Shown: in pieces, positions 8,534 through 17,242 of the stretch
Position numbering within the stretch: the first letter of the stretch is position 1
Layout of the letters: every line of letters starts with the position of its first letter
From: Pseudomonadota bacterium
Lineage (GTDB): Bacteria; Pseudomonadota; Alphaproteobacteria; Rhodobacterales; Rhodobacteraceae
Reading direction: 5' to 3'
Assembly (NCBI GenBank): GCA_018240425.1
Contig: JAFEFU010000018.1
Location: 62,001-126,000, forward strand
DNA: 64,000 nt
The notes under the pieces: generated by a model
What the model was told of the DNA's origin: nothing
The model's input: the letters and a program-made list of their open reading frames with translations, nothing else
Databases searched by the model: none
Position numbers and translations under genes: made by a program

Positions 8534-8570
8534 TGCTCACCCTGGTCCGAATATCCTCGGGGGTGAATGC

Positions 8571-8606
8571 GCCGCAGGCGCAGAGGGGGCCGCAGGCGCA
8601 GAGGGG
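8571..8606. repeat. Two-copy 18-bp tandem repeat in the hisA-hisF gap
   Basis: The unit GCCGCAGGCGCAGAGGGG occurs at 8571-8588 and again at 8589-8606. It is preceded by AATATCCTCGGGGGTGAAT, which together with the CCGCAGGC core looks like short intergenic repeats I recall from many Rhodobacterales genomes (unverified). Confidence 0.6.
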
Positions 8607-8621
8607 GCCGACCGCCCCCTC
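8601..8621 (+). terminator. Hairpin upstream of hisF, possible attenuator or processing site
   Basis: An 8-bp stem GAGGGGGC (8601-8608) / GCCCCCTC (8614-8621) with loop CGACC, ending 21 bases before the hisF start. There is no T-tract, so it would act as a weak terminator or transcript stabiliser, not a full stop. Confidence 0.35.
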
Positions 8622-8642
8622 TTCCGGCCCGGAACCCCGCCC

Positions 8643-9404
8643 ATGCTGAAAACCCGCCTGATCCCCTGCCTCGACGTTGCCGACGGCCGCGTGGTCAAGG
8701 GCGTCAATTTCGTCGATCTGGTCGATGCCGGCGATCCGGTCGAGGCCGCGAAGGCCTACGATGCGGCGGGCGCGGACGAGCTTTGTTTTCTCGACATCCA
8801 CGCCACGCACGAGAACCGCGGCACGATGTTCGATCTTGTCACCCGCACCGCCGAACAATGCTACATCCCCCTCACCGTCGGCGGCGGGGTGCGCAGCCCC
8901 GAGGATGTGCGCGCGCTCCTTCTGGCCGGGGCCGACAAGGTCAGCTTCAATTCCGCCGCCGTCGCCGATCCCGACGTGGTGGCCCGGGCCGCCGACCGGT
9001 TCGGCAGCCAGTGCATCGTCGTGGCCATCGACGCGCGGACCGTGGCGGCGGGCCGGTGGGAGATCTTCACCCACGGCGGGCGGCGGCCGACCGGGATCGA
9101 CGCGGTCGCGTTCGCCCGCACGGTCGAGGCCAGGGGCGCGGGCGAGATCCTTCTCACCTCGATGGACCGCGACGGCACCCGTGCGGGCTTCAACCTGCCC
9201 CTGACCCGCGCCATCGCCGACGCCGTCGACCTGCCGGTCATCGCCTCGGGCGGGGTCGGCACGCTCGACCATCTGGTCGAGGGCGTGACCATCGGCCACG
9301 CCTCGGCGGTGCTGGCCGCGTCGATCTTCCACTTCGGCACCTATTCGATCCGCGAGGCCAAGGAACACATGGCCCGCGCCGGCATCCCGATGAGGCTGAC
9401 ATGA
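8643..9404 (+). CDS. hisF: Imidazole glycerol phosphate synthase, cyclase subunit
   Basis: A 253-residue TIM-barrel cyclase that joins ammonia from HisH with PRFAR, producing imidazoleglycerol phosphate and AICAR. Catalytic acids lie in [17 protein letters not shown] (near residue 11) and in [18 protein letters not shown]. Phosphate sites [14 protein letters not shown] and [14 protein letters not shown] are intact. Start ATG at 8643 follows GGAACCCCGCCC. The stop overlaps hisE by four bases (ATGA). Confidence 0.96.
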   Translation: MLKTRLIPCLDVADGRVVKGVNFVDLVDAGDPVEAAKAYDAAGADELCFLDIHATHENRGTMFDLVTRTAEQCYIPLTVGGGVRSPEDVRALLLAGADKVSFNSAAVADPDVVARAADRFGSQCIVVAIDARTVAAGRWEIFTHGGRRPTGIDAVAFARTVEARGAGEILLTSMDRDGTRAGFNLPLTRAIADAVDLPVIASGGVGTLDHLVEGVTIGHASAVLAASIFHFGTYSIREAKEHMARAGIPMRLT

Positions 9405-9712
9405 GTGCGCTTGACCGGCTCGCCGCCACCATCGCCGCCCGCAAGGGCGCCGATCCCGACAGTTCCTGGACCGCAAGGCTCCTGGCGCGCGGCCCCGAGA
9501 AATGCGCCGAGAAGTTCGGCGAGGAGGCGGTCGAGGCGATCATCGAGGCGGTCAGGGGCGACAGTGAACGGCTGACCGCCGAGGCGGCCGACGTACTTTA
9601 CCACCTCCTGGTGATGCTGGCCGCGCGCGATGTGACGCTGGCCGATGTCGAGGCCGAACTGGCCCGGCGCGAGGGCCTCTCGGGGCTGGACGAGAAGGCG
9701 GCGCGGGGCTGA
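9401..9712 (+). CDS. hisE: Phosphoribosyl-ATP pyrophosphatase
   Basis: A 103-residue all-alpha MazG-like enzyme that hydrolyses phosphoribosyl-ATP to phosphoribosyl-AMP, the second step of histidine synthesis. The acidic metal-binding helices are visible: [20 protein letters not shown] and [18 protein letters not shown]. The ATG at 9401 overlaps the hisF stop (ATGA), so it is translationally coupled and ends the plus-strand his run. The fused hisI domain found in enterobacteria is absent; hisI must be elsewhere. Confidence 0.95.
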   Translation: MSALDRLAATIAARKGADPDSSWTARLLARGPEKCAEKFGEEAVEAIIEAVRGDSERLTAEAADVLYHLLVMLAARDVTLADVEAELARREGLSGLDEKAARG

Positions 9713-9727
9713 ACCGCGCCGCGCGCC

Positions 9728-11062
9728 TCAGCCGCCGAGGCCACGCGCGATGCGCGGGTAAAGCCGGCCGAGGGTGATCCCCCGCAGCACCATCAAGAGC
9801 GCGAGCGCCGCCCACAGCCCGTGATTGCCGACGAGGCGCGGCAAGAGGAACAGGACCGGCAGATAGATCAGCATGGTCAGGATCATGGCGTTGCGCATGT
9901 CGCGGGTGCGGGTCGCGCCGATGAAGATCCCGTCCAGCATCCAGCAGGCGATGCCGAGGACCGGCATCAGCGCCACCCAGATCAGCCAGCCCCGCGCCGC
10001 CGCCCGCACCGCGGGCTCGGTCGTCAGGAGGTCGATCAGCCACGGCCCGCCGAACAGGAAGGCAAGCCCGAGCGCCACCGCCCCGCCCGCGCCCCACTGG
10101 CTGGTCAGGAGGGCGGCGCGGCGGAGCATCGGCCCCGACCTCTGCCCGACCGCCTGGCCGACCAGGCTTTCGGCGGCGAAGGCGAAACCGTCGAGCGCAT
10201 AGGCCGTCACCTCGAGGAACTGGAGCAGCACCTGGTTGGCAGCCAGCGTCACGTCGCCGAAGCGCGCGCCGAGAAAGACGAAGCTGGTGAAGGCCCCCTG
10301 CAGCAGGACCGAGCGCAGCATGATGTCGCCGTTGACCCCGGCCATGCGCCGCAGCCGCTCGCCATCGGCCAGCCGCCCGAGATCGCGCCACAGTCCGCCC
10401 GCGAAAGCCCCCCGGCACAACCAGAGGCCGAGGGCCAGCCCGCTCCATTCCGCGATGAGCGTCGCGGTGGCCACCCCGCCGACCCCCCAGCCTAGGCCGA
10501 GGACGAAGAGGACATCGAGCCCCATGTTCAGCCCGTTCATCCACAGTTGCAGCGCCAGCACCCCCCGCGTTCTTTCGCGCGCGATCAGCCAGCCGGTCAC
10601 CGCGTAAAGCGCGATGGTGGCGGGCGCCCCCCAGATGCGGATGGAAAGATAGGCGCGGGCCAGCCCCTCGACCTCGGGCGAGGCGGGCGAGACGGCGAAG
10701 GCCAGCGCGAAGATCGGGGCCTGGGCGGCGATGAAGACCAGCCCCGCCGCAGCGCCGACCGCCAGCGCCCGCAACAGGATCAGCGCCGCCTCGGTCTCGT
10801 CGCCCGCGCCGGTGGCCTGCGCGGCCAGCCCCGAGGTGCCCATGCGCAGGAAACCGAAGGCCCAGTAGAAGGTCGCAAGGATGACCGCCCCCATGCCCAC
10901 CGCGCCGATCGGCGCCGCCTGGCCCAGCTGGCCGATGACGCCGGTATCGACCGCGCCCAGCAGCGGCACCGTGGCGTTCGACAGGACGATGGGGAGGGCG
11001 ATCCTCAGCACCCGGCGGTGCCCGAGAGCGGCGGGGCCGCCAACCGTGGCCGGGGTGCTCAT
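9728..11062 (-). CDS. MATE-family efflux transporter (DinF-like)
   Basis: A 444-residue multidrug and toxin extrusion family protein with about 12 hydrophobic helices in two similar halves. The first half begins RRVLRIALPIVLSNATVPLLGAVDTGVIGQLG, typical of DinF-subfamily members, and later shows AAESLVGQAVGQRSG. These carriers exchange sodium ions or protons for drugs or metabolites across the inner membrane; substrate unknown. Its ATG overlaps the stop of the upstream thioesterase by four bases, so the three minus-strand genes 9728-12017 form one unit. It converges on hisE with a 15-base gap. Confidence 0.88.
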   Translation of the reverse strand: MSTPATVGGPAALGHRRVLRIALPIVLSNATVPLLGAVDTGVIGQLGQAAPIGAVGMGAVILATFYWAFGFLRMGTSGLAAQATGAGDETEAALILLRALAVGAAAGLVFIAAQAPIFALAFAVSPASPEVEGLARAYLSIRIWGAPATIALYAVTGWLIARERTRGVLALQLWMNGLNMGLDVLFVLGLGWGVGGVATATLIAEWSGLALGLWLCRGAFAGGLWRDLGRLADGERLRRMAGVNGDIMLRSVLLQGAFTSFVFLGARFGDVTLAANQVLLQFLEVTAYALDGFAFAAESLVGQAVGQRSGPMLRRAALLTSQWGAGGAVALGLAFLFGGPWLIDLLTTEPAVRAAARGWLIWVALMPVLGIACWMLDGIFIGATRTRDMRNAMILTMLIYLPVLFLLPRLVGNHGLWAALALLMVLRGITLGRLYPRIARGLGG

Positions 11063-11583
11063 CCCCCGCCGCCGCGTTCGGGCATCAGGAAATGGCCGGT
11101 CGCCTGCGCGAAGGGGCGGGCGCGGTTGTCCTGCCAGGCCTCGACATGGACCGAGGCATAGCGGCGGCCCGAGCGGTTGACCCGCGCCCGCGCATAGGCA
11201 TCGCGCGGCAGGCCCGAACGCAGGTAGTCGATGGTGAAGTCGATCGTCTTGGGCAGCCGGGGCCGCACGGAATCAGGCGTTGCAAGGGTCGCCGCCGCGC
11301 CCTCCATGTCCTCCCATATCGCCGCCCAGCCAAGTTCGATGATCGCCGCGACCTCGAGAAAGGCCGCCGTCGCCCCTCCGTGCAGTGCCGGCAGGGCCGG
11401 ATTGCCGATCAGCCGCTCGTCGAAGGGCAGGACCGCGGTCAGCTCGTCCCCGCGCCGGTCGAAGCGGATGCCCAGGAAGCCGATGTAGGGAACCGCGCCC
11501 GCCAGCGCCGCCAGCGCCGCGTCGCGCCGGCCCTTGATCACCTGCACCGGCTCGGGCGGCGTGCGGGCGGCCCCCCTGCTCAT
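11059..11583 (-). CDS. PaaI/hotdog-fold thioesterase
   Basis: A 174-residue hotdog-fold protein. The family catalytic block is [24 protein letters not shown], followed by the strand [18 protein letters not shown] and a C-terminal [23 protein letters not shown]. Such enzymes hydrolyse acyl-CoA or aryl-CoA thioesters. Start ATG at 11583 overlaps the stop of the next thioesterase upstream by four bases, and its own stop overlaps the MATE start. Two related thioesterases in tandem suggest duplication followed by divergence. Confidence 0.85.
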   Translation of the reverse strand: MSRGAARTPPEPVQVIKGRRDAALAALAGAVPYIGFLGIRFDRRGDELTAVLPFDERLIGNPALPALHGGATAAFLEVAAIIELGWAAIWEDMEGAAATLATPDSVRPRLPKTIDFTIDYLRSGLPRDAYARARVNRSGRRYASVHVEAWQDNRARPFAQATGHFLMPERGGGG

Positions 11584-12017
11584 CGCCCGCCCTCGGCGCG
11601 GTGTTCCAGCGTGAAGGCCCCGGTCGCCATCGCCACGATCCGGCCCTCGTCCTCGTCATGGGCGGTGGCGCGGACGAAGGCGACGGTGCGGGTGACGTGA
11701 TAGCATTCGGCCCGCGCGGTTATACGTTGGCCGGGAGTCGCCGGGCGCATGTAGTCGATCCTGAGATCGAGGGTCGCGGTGCTGACCGGGCGCAGCGGGT
11801 GGCTGAGGACCGCCGCCCCGCAGCTCGTGTCCATCAGCGCCGACACCGCCCCCCCGTGGATCACGCCAGTCTCGGGGTCGCCGATCAGCCGCCGGTCGTA
11901 GGGCATCGAGATCACCGCCCGCCCGTCGCCGCTGTCCTCGAGCCTCATCCCGAGGTCGCGGGCATGGGGCAGCGCCTCGATGAACTGCTGCGCGATCTGT
12001 GTCTTGCCGCCGCCCAC
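11580..12017 (-). CDS. PaaI/hotdog-fold thioesterase, second copy
   Basis: A hotdog-fold protein of about 145 residues with [21 protein letters not shown] as the active-site region and [18 protein letters not shown] as the long beta-strand. It is a paralogue of its downstream neighbour. The start is uncertain: the GTG at 12017 ([20 protein letters not shown]) gives family-typical length; the open frame continues to 12212 but would then overlap the divergent merR gene with Arg/Pro-rich sequence. Substrate is unknown; the neighbouring acyl-CoA genes suggest acyl-CoA turnover. Confidence 0.75.
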   Translation of the reverse strand: MGGGKTQIAQQFIEALPHARDLGMRLEDSGDGRAVISMPYDRRLIGDPETGVIHGGAVSALMDTSCGAAVLSHPLRPVSTATLDLRIDYMRPATPGQRITARAECYHVTRTVAFVRATAHDEDEGRIVAMATGAFTLEHRAEGGR

Positions 12018-12159
12018 CTGACCTGCCCGCTGCTGCCTCGCCCCTTTATTCGGCCAGACGCGGGCGGACGCAAGCCCGCGCGGCGGAAAAGCGTGGGGCG
12101 GACAAGGATGTTGTCTCGGCCCGCGCCGCTGCCTAACCTTGCCGGGGGAGGAGGAGCCG

Positions 12160-12531
12160 ATGCCGGACACCATGCTGTCGTTCAAGGAAATGTGCGCCCG
12201 CTTCGCGGTCACGCCCCGGACCCTGCGCTATTACGAGTATATCGAGCTTCTCGCCCCTGCGAAGGACGGCCGCTCGCGGCTCTACGGCCCGCGCGAGGTG
12301 GCGCGGATGACGCTGATCCTGCGCGGCCGGCGCTTCGGATTCAGCCTCGAGGACATCCGCCAGTGGCTTCTCCTCTATGACCGCAAGGGCACGCGCGAGC
12401 AGAACCTCGCCTGGCTGGGCCTCGCCGACCGCCAGCTGGCCGAACTGGCCCGCCAGCGCGCCGAACTCGACACGACCATCGCCGACCTGCGCGCGCTCCG
12501 CGACTCGACGGCCGCCCGCCTGGACGACTGA
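12160..12531 (+). CDS. MerR-family transcriptional regulator, first of two
   Basis: A 123-residue MerR-type regulator. The winged helix-turn-helix is at residues 6-75 ([26 protein letters not shown]...[32 protein letters not shown]), followed by a coiled-coil dimerisation helix ([23 protein letters not shown]). No metal-binding cysteine pattern is present, so it belongs with the acyl-CoA-linked MerR regulators (LiuR-like) rather than metal sensors. Start ATG at 12160 follows GAGGAGCCG. It is about 55 percent alike by eye to the next gene, suggesting tandem duplication. Confidence 0.85.
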   Translation: MPDTMLSFKEMCARFAVTPRTLRYYEYIELLAPAKDGRSRLYGPREVARMTLILRGRRFGFSLEDIRQWLLLYDRKGTREQNLAWLGLADRQLAELARQRAELDTTIADLRALRDSTAARLDD

Positions 12532-12602
12532 ACCGCCCCCGTCCGCCGGGCCGTCCGGTGCGAAAGGGCGCGCGGCGGCCTTCCCGCGACGCCACGTCAT
12601 GC

Positions 12603-12616
12603 TTACGTTCACGTCA
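12603..12616. promoter_or_regulatory. LiuR-like MerR operator before the second merR gene
   Basis: The near-palindrome TTACGT-TC-ACGTCA lies 72 bases before the second merR start. A further ACGTCAT half-site is at 12594-12600, repeating the one at 12611-12617. I recall the LiuR motif as a palindrome built on TTACGT/ACGTAA, controlling acyl-CoA and branched-chain amino acid catabolism. Autoregulation of merR plus acyl-CoA dehydrogenase is inferred. Confidence 0.5.
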
Positions 12617-12687
12617 TCTTCACTTGCAGTCCGCCCTGATGTCCCGGACTCTTGGCCATCGCCCGCACGACCGAAGGAACCGAAGTC

Positions 12688-13089
12688 ATGAGTGATGATC
12701 TGATGGGCATCCGCGCCATGTGCGAGATGTTCGATCTCACCCCCCGCACCCTGCGCTTCTACGAACAGAAGGACCTGCTCTCGCCGCTGCGCGAGGGCCA
12801 GAGGCGGCTCTACTCGCGCCGCGACCGCGCCCGGCTGAAGCTGATCCTGCGCGGCCGGCGCTTCGGCGTCAGCCTCGAGGAGATCCGCGAGCTTCTCGAT
12901 CTCTACGACCTCGCCGACCAGAAACACCTGCAACTGCCGCGCACCATCGAACTGGCCGAGCGGCGGCTGGCCGAGATGCGCGCGCAGCGCGACGAGCTTG
13001 ACCGCGCGATCGTCGATCTGACCGACCAGATCGCCCTGGCCCGCGCCCTGCCCGATCCCCAGGACCACGACCACCCGAACGCCGCCTGA
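12688..13089 (+). CDS. MerR-family transcriptional regulator, second of two (LiuR-like)
   Basis: A 133-residue MerR protein with DNA-binding region [27 protein letters not shown]...[32 protein letters not shown] and a C-terminal dimerisation coil ([23 protein letters not shown]). It is closely similar to the preceding regulator. Start ATG at 12688 follows GAAGGAACCGAAGTC. Only 17 bases separate it from the acyl-CoA dehydrogenase gene, so it is probably co-transcribed with, and a regulator of, fatty acid or branched acyl-CoA degradation genes here. Confidence 0.87.
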   Translation: MSDDLMGIRAMCEMFDLTPRTLRFYEQKDLLSPLREGQRRLYSRRDRARLKLILRGRRFGVSLEEIRELLDLYDLADQKHLQLPRTIELAERRLAEMRAQRDELDRAIVDLTDQIALARALPDPQDHDHPNAA

Positions 13090-13106
13090 CCGCGAGAGGA
13101 GCCGAG

Positions 13107-14885
13107 ATGCCCGCCTACACCGCCCCGATCCGCGACCTGCAATTCGTCCTGCACGAAGTTCTCGATGTCCGCGCCTCGGGGGTTCCGGGATGCGAGGGGC
13201 TGGACCCCGGCTTCACCGGCGCCATCCTCGAAGAGGCGGGCAAGCTCGCGCACGAGGTGCTGGCGCCGCTGAACGCTTCGGGCGACCGCGAGGGCTGCCG
13301 GCTGGAAAACGGTGTCGTGCACACGCCGAAAGGCTACCGCGAGGCCTTTGCCGCCATGCGGCAGGGCGGCTGGACCGCTCTCGACTCCGATCCCGCCTAT
13401 GGCGGTCAGGGCCTTCCCTACGTCATCTATTCGGCGGTGGGCGAGATCTTCGTTTCGGCCAACATGGCCTTCAACATGTATCAGGGCCTGACCCACGGGG
13501 CATTCTCGGCCATCCACAAGCACGGAACCGACGCGCAGAAAGCCACCTACCTGCCGAAACTCGCCAGCTGCGACTGGACCGGCACCATGAACCTGACCGA
13601 ACCGCATTGCGGCACCGATCTCGGGCTGTTGCGCACCCGGGCCGAACCGCAGGCGGACGGCAGCTACAAGATCACCGGCCAGAAGATCTTCATCTCGGCA
13701 GGCGAGCATGACCTGGCCGAAAATATCATCCATCTGGTCCTCGCCAAGGCGCCCGGCGGCGGCGAGGGGACCAGGGGCATATCCCTCTTCATCGTGCCGA
13801 AGGTCCTGGTGAAGGCCGACGGCAGCCTCGGGCCGCGCAATGCCCTGTCCGCCGGCCATATCGAGGAGAAGATGGGCATCCACGGCAATGCCACCTGCGT
13901 GATGAACTATGACGGCGCGACCGGCTATCTGCTGGGCGAGCTGCACAAGGGGATGCGGGCGATGTTCACCATGATGAACGAGGCGCGCCTCAGCGTCGGC
14001 CTGCAGGGCTACGCCGTGGCCGAGGCCGCCTACCAGAACAGCCTCGCCTATGCGAAGGAGCGGCTCCAGGGCCGCGACGTGCGGGGGGCGCGGAACCCCT
14101 CGGGCCCGGCCGATCCGCTGATCGTCCATCCCGACATCCGCCGCAACCTGATGGACCAGAAAAGCTTTGTCGAGGGCGCGCGGGCGCTGACCCTGTGGGG
14201 GGCGTCGCTCATCGACCGCGAGCAGCGCCTGGGCGATGGCGCGGCCGAGGGGCTGATCTCGCTCCTGACCCCGGTCATCAAGGGCTTCCTGACCGACCGG
14301 GGCTTCGACATGACCGTGCAGGCCCAGCAGGTCTGGGGCGGGCACGGCTATATCGAGGAACAGGGCATGAGCCAGTTCGTCCGCGATGCCCGCATCACCA
14401 TGATCTACGAGGGCGCGAACGGGGTGCAGGCGCTCGACCTCGTCGGGCGCAAGCTGGCGCAGGACGGCGGCAAGGCGCTGATGGGTTTCTTCGACATGGT
14501 GAAGGGCTTCGTCCGCGAGAACGAGGGCGATGCGGCGCTGAAGGCCGACTTTCTCGATCCGCTCAAGGCCGCGTCGAAGGATCTCCAGGCCGCCGCCCTC
14601 TATTTCATGGAGAACGGCCTGAAGGATCCGAACGCGGCACTCGCCGGTTCCTACGACTTCATGCACCTCTTCGGCCATGTCTGCCTCGGGCTGATGTGGG
14701 CGCGCCAGGCCCGGGCCGCGCAGACCGCCTTGACCTCGGGCGCCGGCGACCGCACCTTCCATGAGGCAAAGCTCGTCACCGGCCGCTACTACATGGCCCG
14801 CCACCTGCCCGCCACCGCGCTCCACCTCGCGCGGATCAGGACCGGCGCCGGGCCGGTCATGGCGCTGGCGGACGCGGCCTTCTAG
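13107..14885 (+). CDS. Acyl-CoA dehydrogenase, long (about 590-residue) type, DmdC/FadE-like
   Basis: A 592-residue FAD acyl-CoA dehydrogenase. Flavin and substrate blocks include [20 protein letters not shown] (161-180), [11 protein letters not shown], and [20 protein letters not shown] (404-423). The catalytic base is Glu435 in [15 protein letters not shown]-terminal extension of about 120 residues (from 470) is the acyl-CoA dehydrogenase C-domain found in this subfamily, which includes DmdC of marine Rhodobacterales. The enzyme oxidises an acyl-CoA to enoyl-CoA, passing electrons to ETF. Substrate cannot be fixed; with thiolase and FadB downstream, general beta-oxidation is likeliest. Start follows GAGAGGAGCCG. 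Confidence 0.9.
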   Translation: MPAYTAPIRDLQFVLHEVLDVRASGVPGCEGLDPGFTGAILEEAGKLAHEVLAPLNASGDREGCRLENGVVHTPKGYREAFAAMRQGGWTALDSDPAYGGQGLPYVIYSAVGEIFVSANMAFNMYQGLTHGAFSAIHKHGTDAQKATYLPKLASCDWTGTMNLTEPHCGTDLGLLRTRAEPQADGSYKITGQKIFISAGEHDLAENIIHLVLAKAPGGGEGTRGISLFIVPKVLVKADGSLGPRNALSAGHIEEKMGIHGNATCVMNYDGATGYLLGELHKGMRAMFTMMNEARLSVGLQGYAVAEAAYQNSLAYAKERLQGRDVRGARNPSGPADPLIVHPDIRRNLMDQKSFVEGARALTLWGASLIDREQRLGDGAAEGLISLLTPVIKGFLTDRGFDMTVQAQQVWGGHGYIEEQGMSQFVRDARITMIYEGANGVQALDLVGRKLAQDGGKALMGFFDMVKGFVRENEGDAALKADFLDPLKAASKDLQAAALYFMENGLKDPNAALAGSYDFMHLFGHVCLGLMWARQARAAQTALTSGAGDRTFHEAKLVTGRYYMARHLPATALHLARIRTGAGPVMALADAAF

Positions 14886-14948
14886 GCTGGCGGACGGGGC
14901 CGGCAGTGCAGATGTCCGGCCCGTCCGGCACCGATCGAAAGGGAACCG

Positions 14949-15161
14949 ATGCCCAAGCGCCTTCGCCTGACCCGCAGATTCACCGTCGCCATGACCAACG
15001 ACGCGCACCGCGCCCTGTTCCGCTTTGCCGACGAGGCCGAAATCTCGGTCGACGAGGCGCTGTCCTTCCTGTTCGAGAACTTCGGATCGGTGATCAACGG
15101 CGAGAATCTCGGCCACCGGCTGCGGCTGTTCAAGGCCGAACTCGCCGACCGGAAGGCATGA
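14949..15161 (+). CDS. Small hypothetical protein (70 residues)
   Basis: A 70-residue basic-N-terminal protein starting MPKRLRLTRRFTVAMTNDAH with a helical, acidic C-terminal half (DEAEISVDEALSFLFENFGS). The ATG at 14949 follows AAAGGGAACCG, a good ribosome site, and codon composition matches its neighbours. The short beta-like start followed by two helices is reminiscent of ribbon-helix-helix proteins, but no motif is decisive. It follows the acyl-CoA dehydrogenase by 63 bases and may be the last gene of the merR operon. No function assigned. Confidence 0.55.
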   Translation: MPKRLRLTRRFTVAMTNDAHRALFRFADEAEISVDEALSFLFENFGSVINGENLGHRLRLFKAELADRKA

Positions 15162-15491
15162 GCGGGGGGCGGGTAATGAGTATTTCTGCAAGGAAAGATC
15201 GGAAGATGCGCCCCGGACGCCCGCAAGATACGCTTGCGTCGCGGCTGTTGACCGGCGGCCGGGGCGGCTTTTCCCTTGGCGGCCATCGGCTCTCGAGCCT
15301 GTACCGCGCTGCCCACCAGACGGCATCGGGGTTAACACGCGGTTACCGCGCGGCTTTTTCCTTGCCCAAATACTCAAGTCCGGTCGCCCCGCAGGCGAAG
15401 GCGCCGCAGAGCGCCGCCGCCCTGCCCGGCCGGAACCACCGCCATGACATGATGCCCGGCCATCCGACCGCACGGGCATGAGGAGGACCGC
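15162..15491. other. 330-base gap before the thiolase gene
   Basis: No credible gene. It holds a small hairpin (CGCGG-TTA-CCGCG, 15338-15350) followed after CGGC by TTTTT (15355-15359), which could terminate the upstream operon, and after it a segment (CAAATACTCAAG then CCCGCAGGCG) resembling the intergenic repeat seen between hisA and hisF. GTTAACACGCGGTTAC at 15331-15346 is one base off a TTAA-N7-TTAA CtrA-type site. The thiolase start has GAGGAGG before it; no convincing promoter found. Confidence 0.5.
15338..15359 (+). terminator. Weak intrinsic terminator candidate
   Basis: Short stem CGCGG (15338-15342) / CCGCG (15346-15350) with loop TTA, then CGGC and five T residues (15355-15359). 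The stem is short and separated from the T run by four bases, so efficiency would be low. Confidence 0.3.
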
Positions 15492-16703
15492 ATGAGCGAC
15501 GCCTACATCTATGACGCGCTGCGCACCCCGCGCGGACGCGGGCGCCCGGACGGGGCGCTGCACGAAGTCACCTCGGTGGCGCTGTCGGCGCGCCTTCTCG
15601 ACGCGGTGAAGGAACGCAACGGCCTCGAAGGCCACGCGGTCGAGGACGTGATCTGGGGCAATGTCACCCAGGTCGGCGAACAGGGCGGCTGCCTTGCGCG
15701 CTCGGCGGTGCTGCTGTCGGGCCTGGACGAAAGCATTCCCGGCCTCGCCATCAACCGCTTCTGTGCCTCGGGGCTCGAGGCGGTGAACCTCGCCGCCAAC
15801 CAGGTCCGGGGCGGCGGTGGCGCCGCCTACATCGCCGGCGGTGTCGAGATGATGAGCCGGGTGGCGATGGGCTCGGACGGGGCGGCGATCGCCGTCGACC
15901 CGTCGCTGGCGATGAAGACCTGTTTCGTGCCGCAGGGGATTTCAGCCGACATCATCGCCACCGAGTACGGGTTCACCCGCGACGATGCCGACGCGCTCGC
16001 GGTCGAAAGCCAGCGGCGCGCGGCGGCGGCATGGGCCGAGAACCGTTTCGCCCGGTCGATCGTCCCGGTCCGCGACCAGAACGGCCTGACCATCCTCGAT
16101 CACGACGAATACATGCGTCCCGGCACCGACATGCAGACGCTTGGCCGGCTCGAGCCCTCGTTCAAGGCGATGGGCGAGGTGATGCCCGGCTTCGACAAGC
16201 TGGCGATCATGAAGTATCCGCATCTGGAGCGGATCAACCATATCCACCATGCGGGGAATTCCAGCGGCATCGTCGATGGCGCGGCGGCGGTGCTGATCGG
16301 GACCGCCGAGTTCGGCAAGGCCCGCGGGCTGAAGCCGCGCGCGCGCATCCGGGCGACGGCCAAGATCGGCACCGACCCGACGATCATGCTGACCGGCCCG
16401 GTGCCGGTGACCGAGAAGATCCTGAAAGAGAGCGGCATGGCGATATCCGACATCGACCTGTTCGAGGTGAACGAGGCCTTCGCGGCCGTCGTCCTGCGCT
16501 TTCTCCAGGCCTTCGGCGCCGACCCGGCGCGGGTGAACCCCAACGGCGGCGCGATCGCGATGGGCCATCCCCTAGGCGCGACCGGAGCCATGCTGATCGG
16601 CACGCTTCTCGACGAACTGGAGCGCACCGGCAAGGGCGTCGGCCTTGCGACGCTGTGCGTCGCCAGCGGAATGGGCGCGGCCACGATCATCGAGAGGGTG
16701 TGA
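15492..16703 (+). CDS. Acetyl-CoA C-acyltransferase (thiolase)
   Basis: A 403-residue thiolase that cleaves 3-ketoacyl-CoA to acetyl-CoA and a shortened acyl-CoA. The acylated cysteine is Cys91 in LAINRFCASGLEAVNLAA. The second-half catalytic elements are NPNGGAIAMGHPLGATGAM (His) and TLCVASGMGAA (Cys). FEVNEAFAAVV is the conserved NEAF motif. Degradative (FadA-type) is more likely than biosynthetic because FadB follows two genes downstream. Start ATG at 15492 follows GAGGAGGACCGC. Confidence 0.92.
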   Translation: MSDAYIYDALRTPRGRGRPDGALHEVTSVALSARLLDAVKERNGLEGHAVEDVIWGNVTQVGEQGGCLARSAVLLSGLDESIPGLAINRFCASGLEAVNLAANQVRGGGGAAYIAGGVEMMSRVAMGSDGAAIAVDPSLAMKTCFVPQGISADIIATEYGFTRDDADALAVESQRRAAAAWAENRFARSIVPVRDQNGLTILDHDEYMRPGTDMQTLGRLEPSFKAMGEVMPGFDKLAIMKYPHLERINHIHHAGNSSGIVDGAAAVLIGTAEFGKARGLKPRARIRATAKIGTDPTIMLTGPVPVTEKILKESGMAISDIDLFEVNEAFAAVVLRFLQAFGADPARVNPNGGAIAMGHPLGATGAMLIGTLLDELERTGKGVGLATLCVASGMGAATIIERV

Positions 16704-16705
16704 CG

Positions 16706-17179
16706 ATGCCAGTCATCGACCTGTCGAAATGCCCGGTCAAGATCGGCTCGATCTATCCCGAACCCTACGCCGCGATGATGAAGGGCCGCTCGTCCCTGCG
16801 CCTCGGCGACGCGGGAGGGCTGACCCAGTTCGGCGCCAACCTCGTGTCGCTTGAGCCCGGCGCCCTCTCGTCCCTGCGCCACTGGCACCGGAACGAGGAC
16901 GAGTTCGTCATGGTGACCGAGGGCGAGTGCGTGCTGGTCGAGGACGAGGGCGAGACCGTCATGCGCCCCGGCGACTGCGCGGCCTTTCCGGCGGGCTCGA
17001 CCAACGGCCACCATTTCATCAACCGCACCGGCCGCGTGGCGAAGTTCCTGGTCGTCGGCACGCGCGCCCCGAGCGAGGTTGCGACCTATTCGGACGTCGA
17101 CCTGCGCGTCGAGATCGGCGGCGGCAAGGCGCGCTTCACCTACCGGGACGGCAGCGACTGGACGGGGCCGCGGAAATGA
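16706..17179 (+). CDS. Single-domain cupin protein
   Basis: A 157-residue cupin. Motif 1 is seen as SSLRHWHRNEDEFVMVTEGECVL, with two His and one Glu metal ligands, and motif 2 as PGDCAAFPAGSTNGHHFINRTG with a further His. Such proteins can be metal-dependent enzymes or small-molecule sensors; the activity is not predictable. The ATG at 16706 lies two bases after the thiolase stop, and FadB follows 63 bases on, so it is embedded in a beta-oxidation operon, where a role with an acyl-CoA by-product is possible. Confidence 0.8.
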   Translation: MPVIDLSKCPVKIGSIYPEPYAAMMKGRSSLRLGDAGGLTQFGANLVSLEPGALSSLRHWHRNEDEFVMVTEGECVLVEDEGETVMRPGDCAAFPAGSTNGHHFINRTGRVAKFLVVGTRAPSEVATYSDVDLRVEIGGGKARFTYRDGSDWTGPRK

Positions 17180-17242
17180 GCGGCTTGCGGACGCCCTTGC
17201 ACCGACATCTTCCCCGCCCCGCCTTGCCCGAGGAGACATGAG

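Noticed and set aside
8571..8606. Start of a CRISPR array
   Set aside because: Only two directly abutting 18-base units without spacers; no cas genes in the window.
12903..15635. A 910-codon minus-strand open frame opposite the acyl-CoA dehydrogenase
   Set aside because: Same shadow effect; plus-strand protein has complete catalytic motifs.
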